Made by a program: the position numbers and the translations under genes | Notes under the pieces: generated by a model | The model's database searches: none | Told to the model about the DNA's origin: nothing | What the model saw: only the letters and a program-made list of their open reading frames with translations | Shown here: positions 36,750 to 44,635 of the stretch, in pieces | Layout of the letters: every line of letters starts with the position of its first letter | How positions within the stretch are numbered: position 1 is the first letter of the stretch | DNA from: Azospirillum endophyticum | Lineage (GTDB): Bacteria; Pseudomonadota; Alphaproteobacteria; Azospirillales; Azospirillaceae | Direction: 5' to 3' | NCBI RefSeq assembly: GCF_016595245.1 | Contig: NZ_JAENHM010000015.1 | Coordinates: 1 to 64,000 of the forward strand | DNA: 64,000 bases

Positions 36750-37133
36750 ATGCCGCCCGCCGCCCGCCTCGGCGACCTGATCAAGCAGGACACGCCGCAC
36801 TGCCACGCCCCGATCCACCCGCCGGCCCTGGTTCCGGCGCCGGCGCCTCATCCCGGCCTGCCGCTGGCGATCATCCTGGGCAGCCCGACAGTGCTGATCG
36901 GCAAGATGCCGGCGGCACGGCTGACCGACATGTCGGCGCCCTGCGTCCTGCCCGGCTGTGTCCCCGCCGGTCCGGGCATGATCTCCCAGGGATCGGCGAC
37001 GGTGCTGATCAACAGCCTGCCGGCGGCCCGGATCAACGACATGACCGCGCACACCAGCTGCGTCGCCCCGATCCCCGCGCCGGTCGGCAAGGTGCTGCCG
37101 CCCGGCTGCCCAACCGTCATCATCGGCGGCTGA
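36750..37133 (+). CDS. PAAR-like spike tip protein
   Basis: A 127-residue protein with repeated PAAR-type units: MPPAARLGDLI, SPTVLIGKMPAARLTDMSAPC and SATVLINSLPAARINDMTAHTSC (core PAARxxD repeated), ending GCPTVIIGG. Conserved Cys/His residues fit the zinc site of the cone. PAAR proteins sharpen the VgrG spike and can carry effectors; this one has no extra toxin domain. It sits between the MORN-like gene and a Zn-ribbon methyltransferase gene that starts 4 bases later, so an attached cargo would have to be encoded by a neighbour. Confidence 0.93.
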   Translation: MPPAARLGDLIKQDTPHCHAPIHPPALVPAPAPHPGLPLAIILGSPTVLIGKMPAARLTDMSAPCVLPGCVPAGPGMISQGSATVLINSLPAARINDMTAHTSCVAPIPAPVGKVLPPGCPTVIIGG

Positions 37134-37137
37134 CCGC

Positions 37138-38205
37138 ATGCGCCTCGGCCATTTCGAACGCCTTCGCCCGGTCTGCCCGCGCTGCCTCGCCACCCGCGGC
37201 ACCGCAGTACCGCTGGCGCTCGGGTTCGTCGAGGAAGAGGCCGGGGGCTCGGTGCGCTGGGGAACGCTGGTGTGCGGCGACGCGGCTTGCGCGATGGAGT
37301 ATCCCATCGTCGACGGCGTGCCGGTCCTGGTGCCCGACCTGCGCGGCTGGATGGCGGCCAACGGCCATCTGCTGACCCTGCGCGCCGACCTGCCCGCGGC
37401 GATGGAAGGGGTGCTGGGCGACGGCTTCGGTCCCGACAGCGCCTTCAACGCCACGCGGCAGCATTTGTCCAGCTATGGCTGGGACCATTACGCCGACCTC
37501 GACCCGGCGACGCCGCCGGGACAGGCGGGGTCGGTGGTGCGCTGCCTCGAAGCCGGGCTGGAACGGCTGGGCGCGTTGCCGCCCGGTCCGGTGCTCGATC
37601 TCGGCTGCGGTGCCGGGCGGACCAGCTTCGAACTGGCGGAGCGGACCGGCGGCCTCGTCGTCGGGCTCGACATGCATTGGCCGCTGCTGATGCTGGCCCG
37701 CCGCGTGATGGAGCGGGGCGAGGCGGTGTTCCCGCTGCGGCGGTCCGGCATCGCCTACGACCGGCAGCGAATCGAGGCCCGCTTCGCTGGGGCGGAGCGG
37801 GTCGATTTCTGGATCGGCGACGCGCTGTTCCCGCCCTTCGCCCCGCATGGTTTCGCGCTGGTCGCGGCGATGAACGTGCTGGACTGCGTGGCCTCGCCGC
37901 CGGCACTGCTCCAAGCGGTCGACGGCGCGGTGGCGGACGGGGGCGGCGCCCTGCTGGCGACTCCCTTCGACTGGTCGACCCAGGCGACGCCGGTGGAGGC
38001 CTGGCTCGGCGGCCATTCCCAGCGCGGCGACGATGCCGGCCGCTGCGAGGCGGTGCTGGCGCGCCTGCTGACGCCGGGGGCGCATCCGCAATCGGTCGAG
38101 CGCCTGCACGCCGAGGGCGAACCGCTGGACATCCCGTGGACGGTCCGGATGCATGATCGGGCCCGCATGCAGTACAGCACGCATCTTGTCACGCTGCGCG
38201 CATGA
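37138..38205 (+). CDS. Zn-ribbon plus SAM-methyltransferase protein of the PAAR cassette
   Basis: A 355-residue protein. The N-terminus has a Trm112-like zinc ribbon with Cys13, Cys16, Cys46 and Cys51 and the motif YPIVDGVPVLVPD; a class I methyltransferase follows with motif I VLDLGCGAGRTS at about 151-162 and later VAAMNVLDCV. There is no signal peptide. The gene starts 4 bases after the PAAR stop. Methyltransferases are not core T6SS parts; possible roles are modification of a T6SS component, of the PAAR/VgrG spike, or an unrelated small-molecule reaction. The target is not deducible from sequence. Confidence 0.8.
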   Translation: MRLGHFERLRPVCPRCLATRGTAVPLALGFVEEEAGGSVRWGTLVCGDAACAMEYPIVDGVPVLVPDLRGWMAANGHLLTLRADLPAAMEGVLGDGFGPDSAFNATRQHLSSYGWDHYADLDPATPPGQAGSVVRCLEAGLERLGALPPGPVLDLGCGAGRTSFELAERTGGLVVGLDMHWPLLMLARRVMERGEAVFPLRRSGIAYDRQRIEARFAGAERVDFWIGDALFPPFAPHGFALVAAMNVLDCVASPPALLQAVDGAVADGGGALLATPFDWSTQATPVEAWLGGHSQRGDDAGRCEAVLARLLTPGAHPQSVERLHAEGEPLDIPWTVRMHDRARMQYSTHLVTLRA

Positions 38206-38406
38206 TGCGGGAAAGAAAAGACGCTGTATCGTTCCTTCTGCGAAGCATTGCAGTGGATTTTTCCAAATGGCTTGGCCACAGTTCGACTTGCAGCCGCAGG
38301 ACGAACCGGCCGGCCGGATGTGCCGATCAGATGGGTTGAGCAGGCGTTCCGGGTGCTCTGCCCGTAACGATTGAAGATACGAAAGTCACACGAAGGGGGT
38401 GGAGCT

Positions 38407-41109
38407 ATGGTTGCGGTCGATCTGCAGAGCATGATTTCCCGGCTGAATCCTCTGTGCCGGCGGTCGCTGGAGGCTGCGGCCGGCCAGACGCTGTCGCGCA
38501 CGCATTACAATTGCGAGATCGAGCACTGGCTTCTCCAGCTGATCGGCGCCGCCGACGGTGACATCTCCGCCATCCTGCGCGTCTACGAGATCGATGCCGG
38601 CCGCCTGTCGGCCGACCTGACCCGGGTGCTGGACAAGCTGAAGACCGGCAACAGCCGCGCTCCCGCCCTGTCGCCCAACCTCGTCCAGCTGATGCGCGAG
38701 GCCTGGGTGCTGGCGTCCCTGCAATATGGCGAGGGGGCGGTGCGCTCCGGCCATCTGCTCGTGGCGCTGCTGTCCGACGAATCGCTGTCGGCCCAGGCGC
38801 GCGACATGTCGGGCCAATTCGCCAGGATCACCCCGGACACGCTGCGCCGCGACCTGCCCAAGATCGTCGCCGACACGGCGGAAGCGCGGACCAGCGCCCC
38901 GGTGGCGGCGGCCGGCGGCGGCGCGGCCGCTCCGGCCGGCGGTGCGCCGAAGGCCGGCGGGGCCACCCCCAACCTCGACCAGTACACCATCGACCTGACC
39001 GACCGCGCCAAGAACGGCAAGATCGACCCGGTGCTCGGCCGCGACGCCGAGATCCGCCAGATCATCGACGTGCTGACCCGCCGCCGCCAGAACAACCCGA
39101 TCCTGACCGGCGAGGCCGGCGTCGGCAAGACGGCGGTGGTGGAAGGCTTCGCGCTGCGCATCGCCACCGGCGACGTGCCGCCGGACCTGCGCAACGTCCG
39201 CCTGCTGTCGCTCGACCTCGGCCTGCTCCAGGCCGGCGCCGGCATGAAGGGCGAGTTCGAGAACCGGCTGAAGGGGGTGATCGACGAGGTGAAGGGCTCC
39301 ACCCAGCCCATCATCATGTTCATCGACGAGGCGCACACCTTGATCGGCGCCGGCGGGCAGGCCGGGCAGAACGACGCCGCCAACCTGCTGAAGCCGGCCC
39401 TGGCGCGCGGCGAGATGCGCACCATCGCCGCCACCACCTGGGCCGAATACAAGAAGTACTTCGAGAAGGACCCGGCGCTGACCCGCCGCTTCCAGGTGGT
39501 GAAGGTGGAGGAGCCGGCCGAGCCGGTCGCCATCGACATGATGCGCGGCCTGACCGCCACCCTGGAGAAGCACCACAAGGTCCGCATCGTGACGGAGGGG
39601 CTGATCGAATCGGTCCGCCTGTCCAGCCGCTACATCCCGGCGCGCCAGCTGCCCGACAAGGCGGTCAGCCTGCTCGACACCGCCTGCGCCCGCGTGGCGA
39701 TGAGCCAGACCGCGACCCCGCCGGCCGTCGAGGACCGCCGCCGCACCATCCAGCTGACCGAGACCGAGGTCGCGATCCTGGAGCGCGAGGAGGCCATCGG
39801 CATCGACCATGCCGAGCTGCTCGCCGCGCTGAAGGACAGGATCGCCGCCACCCGGACCGAGCTGGAGGCGCTGGAGACGCGCTGGACCAAGGAGCTGGAG
39901 CTGGTCGGCGCCATCAACGAGACCCGCGACCAGCTGGTCGCCGCCCATGAGCAGGGCAAGGCGCCGGCGGCGGACGGCGCGGCTCCCGCCGGCCCGCAGG
40001 GGGCCGAGCCGCTCGATGCCGAGGCGCTGAACGCCAAGCTGAGCGCGCTGACCGGCGAGCTGACCGCGCTGCAGGGCGAGGATCCGCTGGTCAAGGTCGC
40101 GGTGGACGGGCAGGCGGTGGCCGAGGTGGTCGCCAACTGGACCGGCGTGCCGGTCGGCCGCATGGTCTCCAACGAGATCAAGACCATCCTGTCGCTCGCC
40201 GACCGCATGAAGGAGCGGATCATCGGCCAGGACCATGCGCTGGAGGCCATCGCCCAGGCGATGTGGACCAGCCGGGCCAAGCTGACCGACCCGCGCAAGC
40301 CGATCGGCGTCTTCCTGATGGTCGGCACGTCCGGCGTCGGCAAGACCGAGACGGCGCTGACGCTGGCCGACCTGATCTACGGCGGCGAGCAGAACGTCAC
40401 CACCATCAACATGACCGAGTACAAGGAGGAGCATAAGGTCTCCCTCCTGCTGGGATCTCCTCCCGGCTATGTCGGCTTCGGCGAAGGCGGCGTCCTGACC
40501 GAGGCGGTGCGCCGCCGGCCCTACAGCGTCGTCCTGCTGGACGAGCTGGAGAAGGCCCATCCCGGCGTGCAGGACATCTTCTTCCAGGTGTTCGACAAGG
40601 GCACAATCAAGGACGGCGAAGGCCGCGACATCGACTTCAAGAACACCGTCATCATCATGACGTCGAACGCCGGCACCGACCTGATCCACAAGCTGTGCGC
40701 CGATCCGGAGACCGCGCCCGACGCCGAGGGCCTGCTGGAGGCGCTGCATCCGGAACTGCAGAAGAGCTTCAAGCCGGCCTTCCTCGGCCGCTGCACGGTG
40801 GTGCCGTACTTCCAGCTGTCGGACGAGAACCTGAAGAAGATCGTCGGCCTGCAGCTGAACCGCATCTCCAAGCGGGTGGCGCAGAACTACAAGGCCGTCT
40901 TCTCCTATTCCGACGATCTGGTCCAGAGCATCGTCAACCGGTGCCAGGAGGTCTCCAGCGGCGCCCGCAACATCGAGACCATCCTCAGCCGCACCCTTCT
41001 GCCGGAGATGTCGTCCCGCATCCTCGCCCGCATGGGCGATGGCGAGCCGATCACCCGCGTCCACGTCTCGGTCGATGGCGAAGACCGCTTCGTCTACGAC
41101 ATCGCCTGA
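38407..41109 (+). CDS. clpV: T6SS sheath-recycling ATPase ClpV (TssH)
   Basis: A 900-residue AAA+ disaggregase. The N domain (residues 1-160) is of the ClpV type and starts VAVDLQSMISRLNPLCRRSL. Walker A motifs are GEAGVGKT at about 235-242 and GTSGVGKT at about 640-647; FIDEAHTLIGAG and VVLLDELEKAHPG are the Walker B regions. A pore loop and a C-terminal D2-small domain complete it. ClpV disassembles contracted TssB-TssC sheaths. The start at 38407 follows GGGGGTGGAG; an upstream ATG at 38371 has no site. The Ala/Gly-rich linker near residues 170-190 is long. Confidence 0.97.
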   Translation: MVAVDLQSMISRLNPLCRRSLEAAAGQTLSRTHYNCEIEHWLLQLIGAADGDISAILRVYEIDAGRLSADLTRVLDKLKTGNSRAPALSPNLVQLMREAWVLASLQYGEGAVRSGHLLVALLSDESLSAQARDMSGQFARITPDTLRRDLPKIVADTAEARTSAPVAAAGGGAAAPAGGAPKAGGATPNLDQYTIDLTDRAKNGKIDPVLGRDAEIRQIIDVLTRRRQNNPILTGEAGVGKTAVVEGFALRIATGDVPPDLRNVRLLSLDLGLLQAGAGMKGEFENRLKGVIDEVKGSTQPIIMFIDEAHTLIGAGGQAGQNDAANLLKPALARGEMRTIAATTWAEYKKYFEKDPALTRRFQVVKVEEPAEPVAIDMMRGLTATLEKHHKVRIVTEGLIESVRLSSRYIPARQLPDKAVSLLDTACARVAMSQTATPPAVEDRRRTIQLTETEVAILEREEAIGIDHAELLAALKDRIAATRTELEALETRWTKELELVGAINETRDQLVAAHEQGKAPAADGAAPAGPQGAEPLDAEALNAKLSALTGELTALQGEDPLVKVAVDGQAVAEVVANWTGVPVGRMVSNEIKTILSLADRMKERIIGQDHALEAIAQAMWTSRAKLTDPRKPIGVFLMVGTSGVGKTETALTLADLIYGGEQNVTTINMTEYKEEHKVSLLLGSPPGYVGFGEGGVLTEAVRRRPYSVVLLDELEKAHPGVQDIFFQVFDKGTIKDGEGRDIDFKNTVIIMTSNAGTDLIHKLCADPETAPDAEGLLEALHPELQKSFKPAFLGRCTVVPYFQLSDENLKKIVGLQLNRISKRVAQNYKAVFSYSDDLVQSIVNRCQEVSSGARNIETILSRTLLPEMSSRILARMGDGEPITRVHVSVDGEDRFVYDIA

Positions 41110-41132
41110 CGCCTTGGGGCGGAGGAAAAAAA

Positions 41133-41152
41133 GACGGGCGGTGACGCCCGTC
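41133..41152. terminator. hairpin between clpV and hcp
   Basis: GACGGGCG and CGCCCGTC pair around GTGA. The 5' side has a run of seven A, so a T-run follows the hairpin only on the minus strand. On the plus strand it could still reduce read-through so that hcp is mainly driven by its own promoter. Confidence 0.5.
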
Positions 41153-41243
41153 ACAGCCGCCGCCTCAATTCTTTCGTAACCATACGGTACAGCTCACGCT
41201 TAACCCGTTGAGACCGACCCCTTAATCCAGCGAGGAGACAACC

Positions 41244-41720
41244 ATGGCGATCTACATCAAGTACGAGGGCATCGACGGCGAGGCCACCCACGAGACCCAC
41301 AAGAAGTGGCTCGACGTCGGTTCGCTGCAGTGGGGCGTCGGCCGCGCCATCAGCACCCCGTCGGGTTCGACGGCCAACCGCGAGGCGTCGGAGCCGTCGG
41401 TGTCGGAAGTGACCATCACCAAGCTGATGGACAGCTCCTCGCCGAAGTTCTTCGTCGAGTCCTGCACCGGCGCCAGCGGCAAGAAGGTGCAGATCCACCT
41501 CGTCACCACCGGCAGCCCGGGCAACACCTATGCCGAGTACACCCTGACCAACGCCCTGGTCTCGGCCTACTCGATGTCGTCGGGCGGTGACCGTCCGTCG
41601 GAGTCGATCTCCATCAGCTTCACCAAGATGGAGTACAAGTTCATCCCCTACGACGACAAAAACAAGGCCGGCACGCCGATCTCGGTCTCCTACGACCTGT
41701 CGACGACCAAGAGCGCCTAA
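41244..41720 (+). CDS. hcp: T6SS tube protein Hcp (TssD)
   Basis: A 158-residue inner-tube and secreted protein. The N-terminus AIYIKYEGIDGEATHETHKK and the following WLDVGSLQWGVGRAIS and EVTITKLMDSSSPKFF are diagnostic; hexameric Hcp rings are stacked inside the sheath and propelled out of the cell. GAGGAG lies 7 bases upstream. It is preceded by a 91-base A/T-richer region and a hairpin, and followed by an inverted repeat before vgrG, suggesting a separate, high-level transcript. No C-terminal effector extension. Confidence 0.98.
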   Translation: MAIYIKYEGIDGEATHETHKKWLDVGSLQWGVGRAISTPSGSTANREASEPSVSEVTITKLMDSSSPKFFVESCTGASGKKVQIHLVTTGSPGNTYAEYTLTNALVSAYSMSSGGDRPSESISISFTKMEYKFIPYDDKNKAGTPISVSYDLSTTKSA

Positions 41721-41740
41721 GTTCGGGACCGGGCATCGCC

Positions 41741-41806
41741 CCTTCCCCCTCTCCCGCGATCGGACCGACCTTCGGTCGGCCGAGAGCGGGGGAGGGTCGG
41801 GAAGAG
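41741..41806. repeat. extended inverted repeat between hcp and vgrG
   Basis: CCTCTCCCGC near 41748 and GCGGGGGAGG near 41788 are the outer arms, and CCGACC/GGTCGG with a TTC loop is the inner hairpin (41766-41780). Related to the GC-rich elements at 26941 and 30444. It could protect hcp mRNA or limit transcription into vgrG. Confidence 0.65.
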
Positions 41807-41856
41807 GCGATGCCCTTCCACGTCAGCAACCTTCCCACATATAGGACCAAGCCCGC

Positions 41857-43977
41857 ATGTCGGATGCGCCCGCCATCTCGCAGACCGGCCGGCTTCTGTC
41901 GCTGACCTCGCCGTTGGGCGCGGACGTGCTGATCCCGGTGGCCGTCGAGGGTGAGGAAGGGCTGTCGCGCCTGTTCCGCTACACCATCACCATGATCTCC
42001 TCGGAGATGGACATCGCGCCGGGCGACATCCTGGGGAAATCGCTGACGCTGTCCATCGCGCGCAAGGGCGGCGCCCCCCGCGTCGTGAACGGCATCGTGA
42101 GCAGCTTCGCCGCCGGGCCGCTGGCGATCCGCGGCTATCGCCACTACACCGCCGAGATCGTGCCGACCCTGTGGCTGGCCACTCTGCGCTCCGACTGCCA
42201 GGTCTTCCAGGAGAAGAGCGTCGTCCAGATCGTCGACGCCATGCTGTCGGACTGCGGCGTGACCGAGGTGAAGAAGCAGGGACTTTCCGGCACCCACAAT
42301 GCCCGGCCGGTCTGCGTCCAGTACCGCGAAACGCATTTCGCCTTCATCGCCCGCCTGCTTCAGGACGAGGGCATCTATTTCTATTTCCAGCACGAGGCCG
42401 GCAAGCACACGCTGGTGCTGAGCGATTCGGCGTCGGGCTACACCGACTGCCTGGACAAGGACCTCATCCACGCCGCGGCGTCGCAGGGCAACACGCTCTC
42501 CGTCGACGGCTGGTCGCATTCCCGATCCTACGTGTCCGGCAAATGGACGCTGAAGGACTATAATTTCGAGACGCCGAGCACCGACCTGACCGCCAGCACG
42601 ACGACGGTGCTCAGCGTCCCCGCCTTCAAGCCGCACGAGATGTTCGAGTATCCCGGCGGCCATATGGTCAAGGCCGACGGCACCAACCTCTCCCGCCTGC
42701 GCATGGAGGAGACGGAGACCGGCTACGAGCGGGTGGAGGGCAGCGCCACCTATCGCGGCCTGTTCTCCGGCGGCAAGATCGCCATGACCTCTCATGCCGT
42801 GGCAGCGGAGGTCGGCATGGGCTATGTCCTGACCGAACTGACGCTGAGCGCCCAGGACCAGAGCCATCTCGGCAATACCGGTGCTCCCCCCTCCCTCTCC
42901 TGCCGCTTCGCCGCCATCCCCGATGCCGTCGTGTTCCGCCCGCCGCCCGTGACCCGTCCGCGCACCCATGGGCCGGACACCGCGACGGTGGTCGGTCCCA
43001 GCGGCGAGGAGATCTACTGCGACAAGTATGGCAGGGTCCGGGTGCAGTTCCACTGGGACCGCAAGGGCACCGACGACGAGAAGAGCTTCGTCTGGCTGCG
43101 CGTCGCCCAGACCATGGCCGGCAAGACCTGGGGCACGATCTTCACCCCGCGCGTCGGCATGGAGGTGCTGGTCGACTACATCGGCGGCGACCCCGACCGG
43201 CCGCTGATCGTCGGCTGCGTCTACAACGCCGAGAACATGCCGCCCTACGCGCTGCCCGACAACAAGACGCAGAGCGGCATCAAGACCCGCTCCAGCAAGG
43301 GCGGCGACGCGACGACCTTCAACGAGCTGCGCTTCGAGGACAAGAAGGACGCGGAAGAGATCTACTTCCACGCCCAGAAGGACTTCACCCGGATGGTGGA
43401 GAACGACGACAAGCTGACCGTCGACCACGACCAGACCATCACCATCAAGAACGACCGGACCGAGACGGTTTCGGAAGGCAACGAAAAGGTCACCATCTCC
43501 AAGGGCACCCGCACCGTCACCGTGTCGATGGGCGACGACACCCACGACGTGACGAAGGGCAACCAGACCCTGACGGTGGGGGAGGGCAACCGCACCGTCA
43601 CCGTCAGCAAGGGCAACGACAGCCACACCGTCAGCAAGGGCAACCGGTCGGTCACGGTCGGGCAGGGCAACGACAGCCTCAAGGTCTCCCAGGGCGACAT
43701 GTCGATCGACGTCAGCCAGGGCGATTATGCGCTGAAGCTCGGCATGGGCGATATCTCGGTCAAGACGGGCGGCGGAAAGATCACGATGGAGGCGGCAACC
43801 TCCATCGAACTCAAGGTCGGGGGCAACAGCATCAAGATCGACCCGACCGGCGTCACCATCAAGGGCACGATGGTCAAGGTGACCGGCGACGCCCAGGTTC
43901 AGATCAAGGGCGCGATGACCCAGGTGAACGGCGACGCGATGGTCCAGGTCAAAGGCGGCGTGGTCACCATCAATTGA
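41857..43977 (+). CDS. vgrG: T6SS spike protein VgrG (TssI) with repetitive needle
   Basis: A 706-residue spike. Residues about 1-380 carry the gp27-like part (QTGRLLSLTSPLGADVLIPV, VQYRETHFAFIARLLQDEG), followed by the gp5 OB-fold and the GRVRVQFHWDR segment, then the beta-helix needle. The needle (about residues 520-650) has repeated 8-to-9-residue units such as GNRTVTVSKGND, GNQTLTVGEGNR and GNRSVTVGQGND, and ends with an IKGT/VQIKG triplet region. There is no extra C-terminal toxin domain. It is followed by a small tandem duplication that repeats its last codons and by the T6SS-associated unknown gene. Confidence 0.97.
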   Translation: MSDAPAISQTGRLLSLTSPLGADVLIPVAVEGEEGLSRLFRYTITMISSEMDIAPGDILGKSLTLSIARKGGAPRVVNGIVSSFAAGPLAIRGYRHYTAEIVPTLWLATLRSDCQVFQEKSVVQIVDAMLSDCGVTEVKKQGLSGTHNARPVCVQYRETHFAFIARLLQDEGIYFYFQHEAGKHTLVLSDSASGYTDCLDKDLIHAAASQGNTLSVDGWSHSRSYVSGKWTLKDYNFETPSTDLTASTTTVLSVPAFKPHEMFEYPGGHMVKADGTNLSRLRMEETETGYERVEGSATYRGLFSGGKIAMTSHAVAAEVGMGYVLTELTLSAQDQSHLGNTGAPPSLSCRFAAIPDAVVFRPPPVTRPRTHGPDTATVVGPSGEEIYCDKYGRVRVQFHWDRKGTDDEKSFVWLRVAQTMAGKTWGTIFTPRVGMEVLVDYIGGDPDRPLIVGCVYNAENMPPYALPDNKTQSGIKTRSSKGGDATTFNELRFEDKKDAEEIYFHAQKDFTRMVENDDKLTVDHDQTITIKNDRTETVSEGNEKVTISKGTRTVTVSMGDDTHDVTKGNQTLTVGEGNRTVTVSKGNDSHTVSKGNRSVTVGQGNDSLKVSQGDMSIDVSQGDYALKLGMGDISVKTGGGKITMEAATSIELKVGGNSIKIDPTGVTIKGTMVKVTGDAQVQIKGAMTQVNGDAMVQVKGGVVTIN

Positions 43978-44006
43978 CGAAATGGTAACCATCAATTGAC
44001 GAAATG
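43966..44006. repeat. 19-base tandem duplication at the 3' end of vgrG
   Basis: ACCATCAATTGACGAAATG occurs at 43966-43984 and again at 43988-44006, separated by GTA. The first copy contains the last codons and stop of vgrG; the second lies in the following gap. Confidence 0.9.
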
Positions 44007-44046
44007 CCGTCCAAACTGGGGCGGTCTTCACAGTGGGGTTGGGACG

Positions 44047-44631
44047 GTGGACATCGGGTTGTTGCCGAAGTTGCGCTTCGCCCGCGCGGCCGAAGCGGTC
44101 GCGGGGCTGGATCTGTCGGACGAGGCGAAGGCGCTGTTCGCGCCGAATGCTCCGACGTCAGCCTTCCTGAAGGCGCTGATCGACGCCGAGCTGTATGTGG
44201 ACGCGATCCGTCTGCTGGGCATGGCCCTGCCGCGGCGCGAAGCCGTGTGGTGGAGCTGCCTGTCCGCCCGCGGCGCGTTGCCGCCCGAGCCCGCCCCGTC
44301 CGACGGTGCGGCGCTGCAGGCGGCGGAGGCCTGGGTCTATCGTCCGACCGAGGAGAACCGCCGCGCCTGCTTCGCGCCGGCCGAGGCGATGAATTTCGAG
44401 ACCGCCTGCGCCTATGCCGCCATGGCCGCCTTCTGGTCGGGCGGCAGCCTCGCCCCGCCCGACGCGGCGGTGGTGGTGCCGCCGGGCGACGGGCTGACCG
44501 GGACGGCGGCCGCCGCCGCGGTGCTGATCGCCGCCGCCGCGGTGCCGAAGGAGGTCAAGGCCCGCTACCGCGCGTCCCTGGCCCAGGCTCTGGACATCGC
44601 CAACGGCGGCAGCGGCAAGGCAGGGACGTGA
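44047..44631 (+). CDS. T6SS-associated protein of unknown function
   Basis: A 194-residue Ala-rich helical protein. I do not recognise a characterised domain; proteins of this kind occur between vgrG and the FHA gene in alphaproteobacterial imp loci, as far as I recall. The sequence has no signal peptide and no clear membrane helix apart from one Ala-rich stretch near the end (AAAAAVLIAAAAV). The start is unsure: GTG at 44047 with a G-rich site upstream is preferred, while TTG at 43996 would lie inside the tandem duplication. It ends 4 bases before the FHA gene. Possible adaptor for the spike or cargo; that is inference only. Confidence 0.7.
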   Translation: MDIGLLPKLRFARAAEAVAGLDLSDEAKALFAPNAPTSAFLKALIDAELYVDAIRLLGMALPRREAVWWSCLSARGALPPEPAPSDGAALQAAEAWVYRPTEENRRACFAPAEAMNFETACAYAAMAAFWSGGSLAPPDAAVVVPPGDGLTGTAAAAAVLIAAAAVPKEVKARYRASLAQALDIANGGSGKAGT

Positions 44632-44635
44632 CCCG

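Noticed and set aside
36399-37454. A 351-codon minus-strand frame opposite the MORN-like and PAAR genes
   Set aside because: It lacks domain resemblance, and the plus-strand PAAR repeats are unmistakable.
43450-43760. The regular repeats in the vgrG needle region as a CRISPR-like array
   Set aside because: The repeats are in-frame coding units of variable sequence with no spacers of constant length.
41857-43977. An effector domain at the VgrG C-terminus
   Set aside because: The C-terminal repeats are ordinary needle beta-helix units; there is no extra domain after them.
41244-44631. A typical effector/immunity pair near hcp and vgrG
   Set aside because: No gene there shows toxin motifs, a signal-peptide immunity protein or an adaptor domain that I can recognise, so no effector is called.
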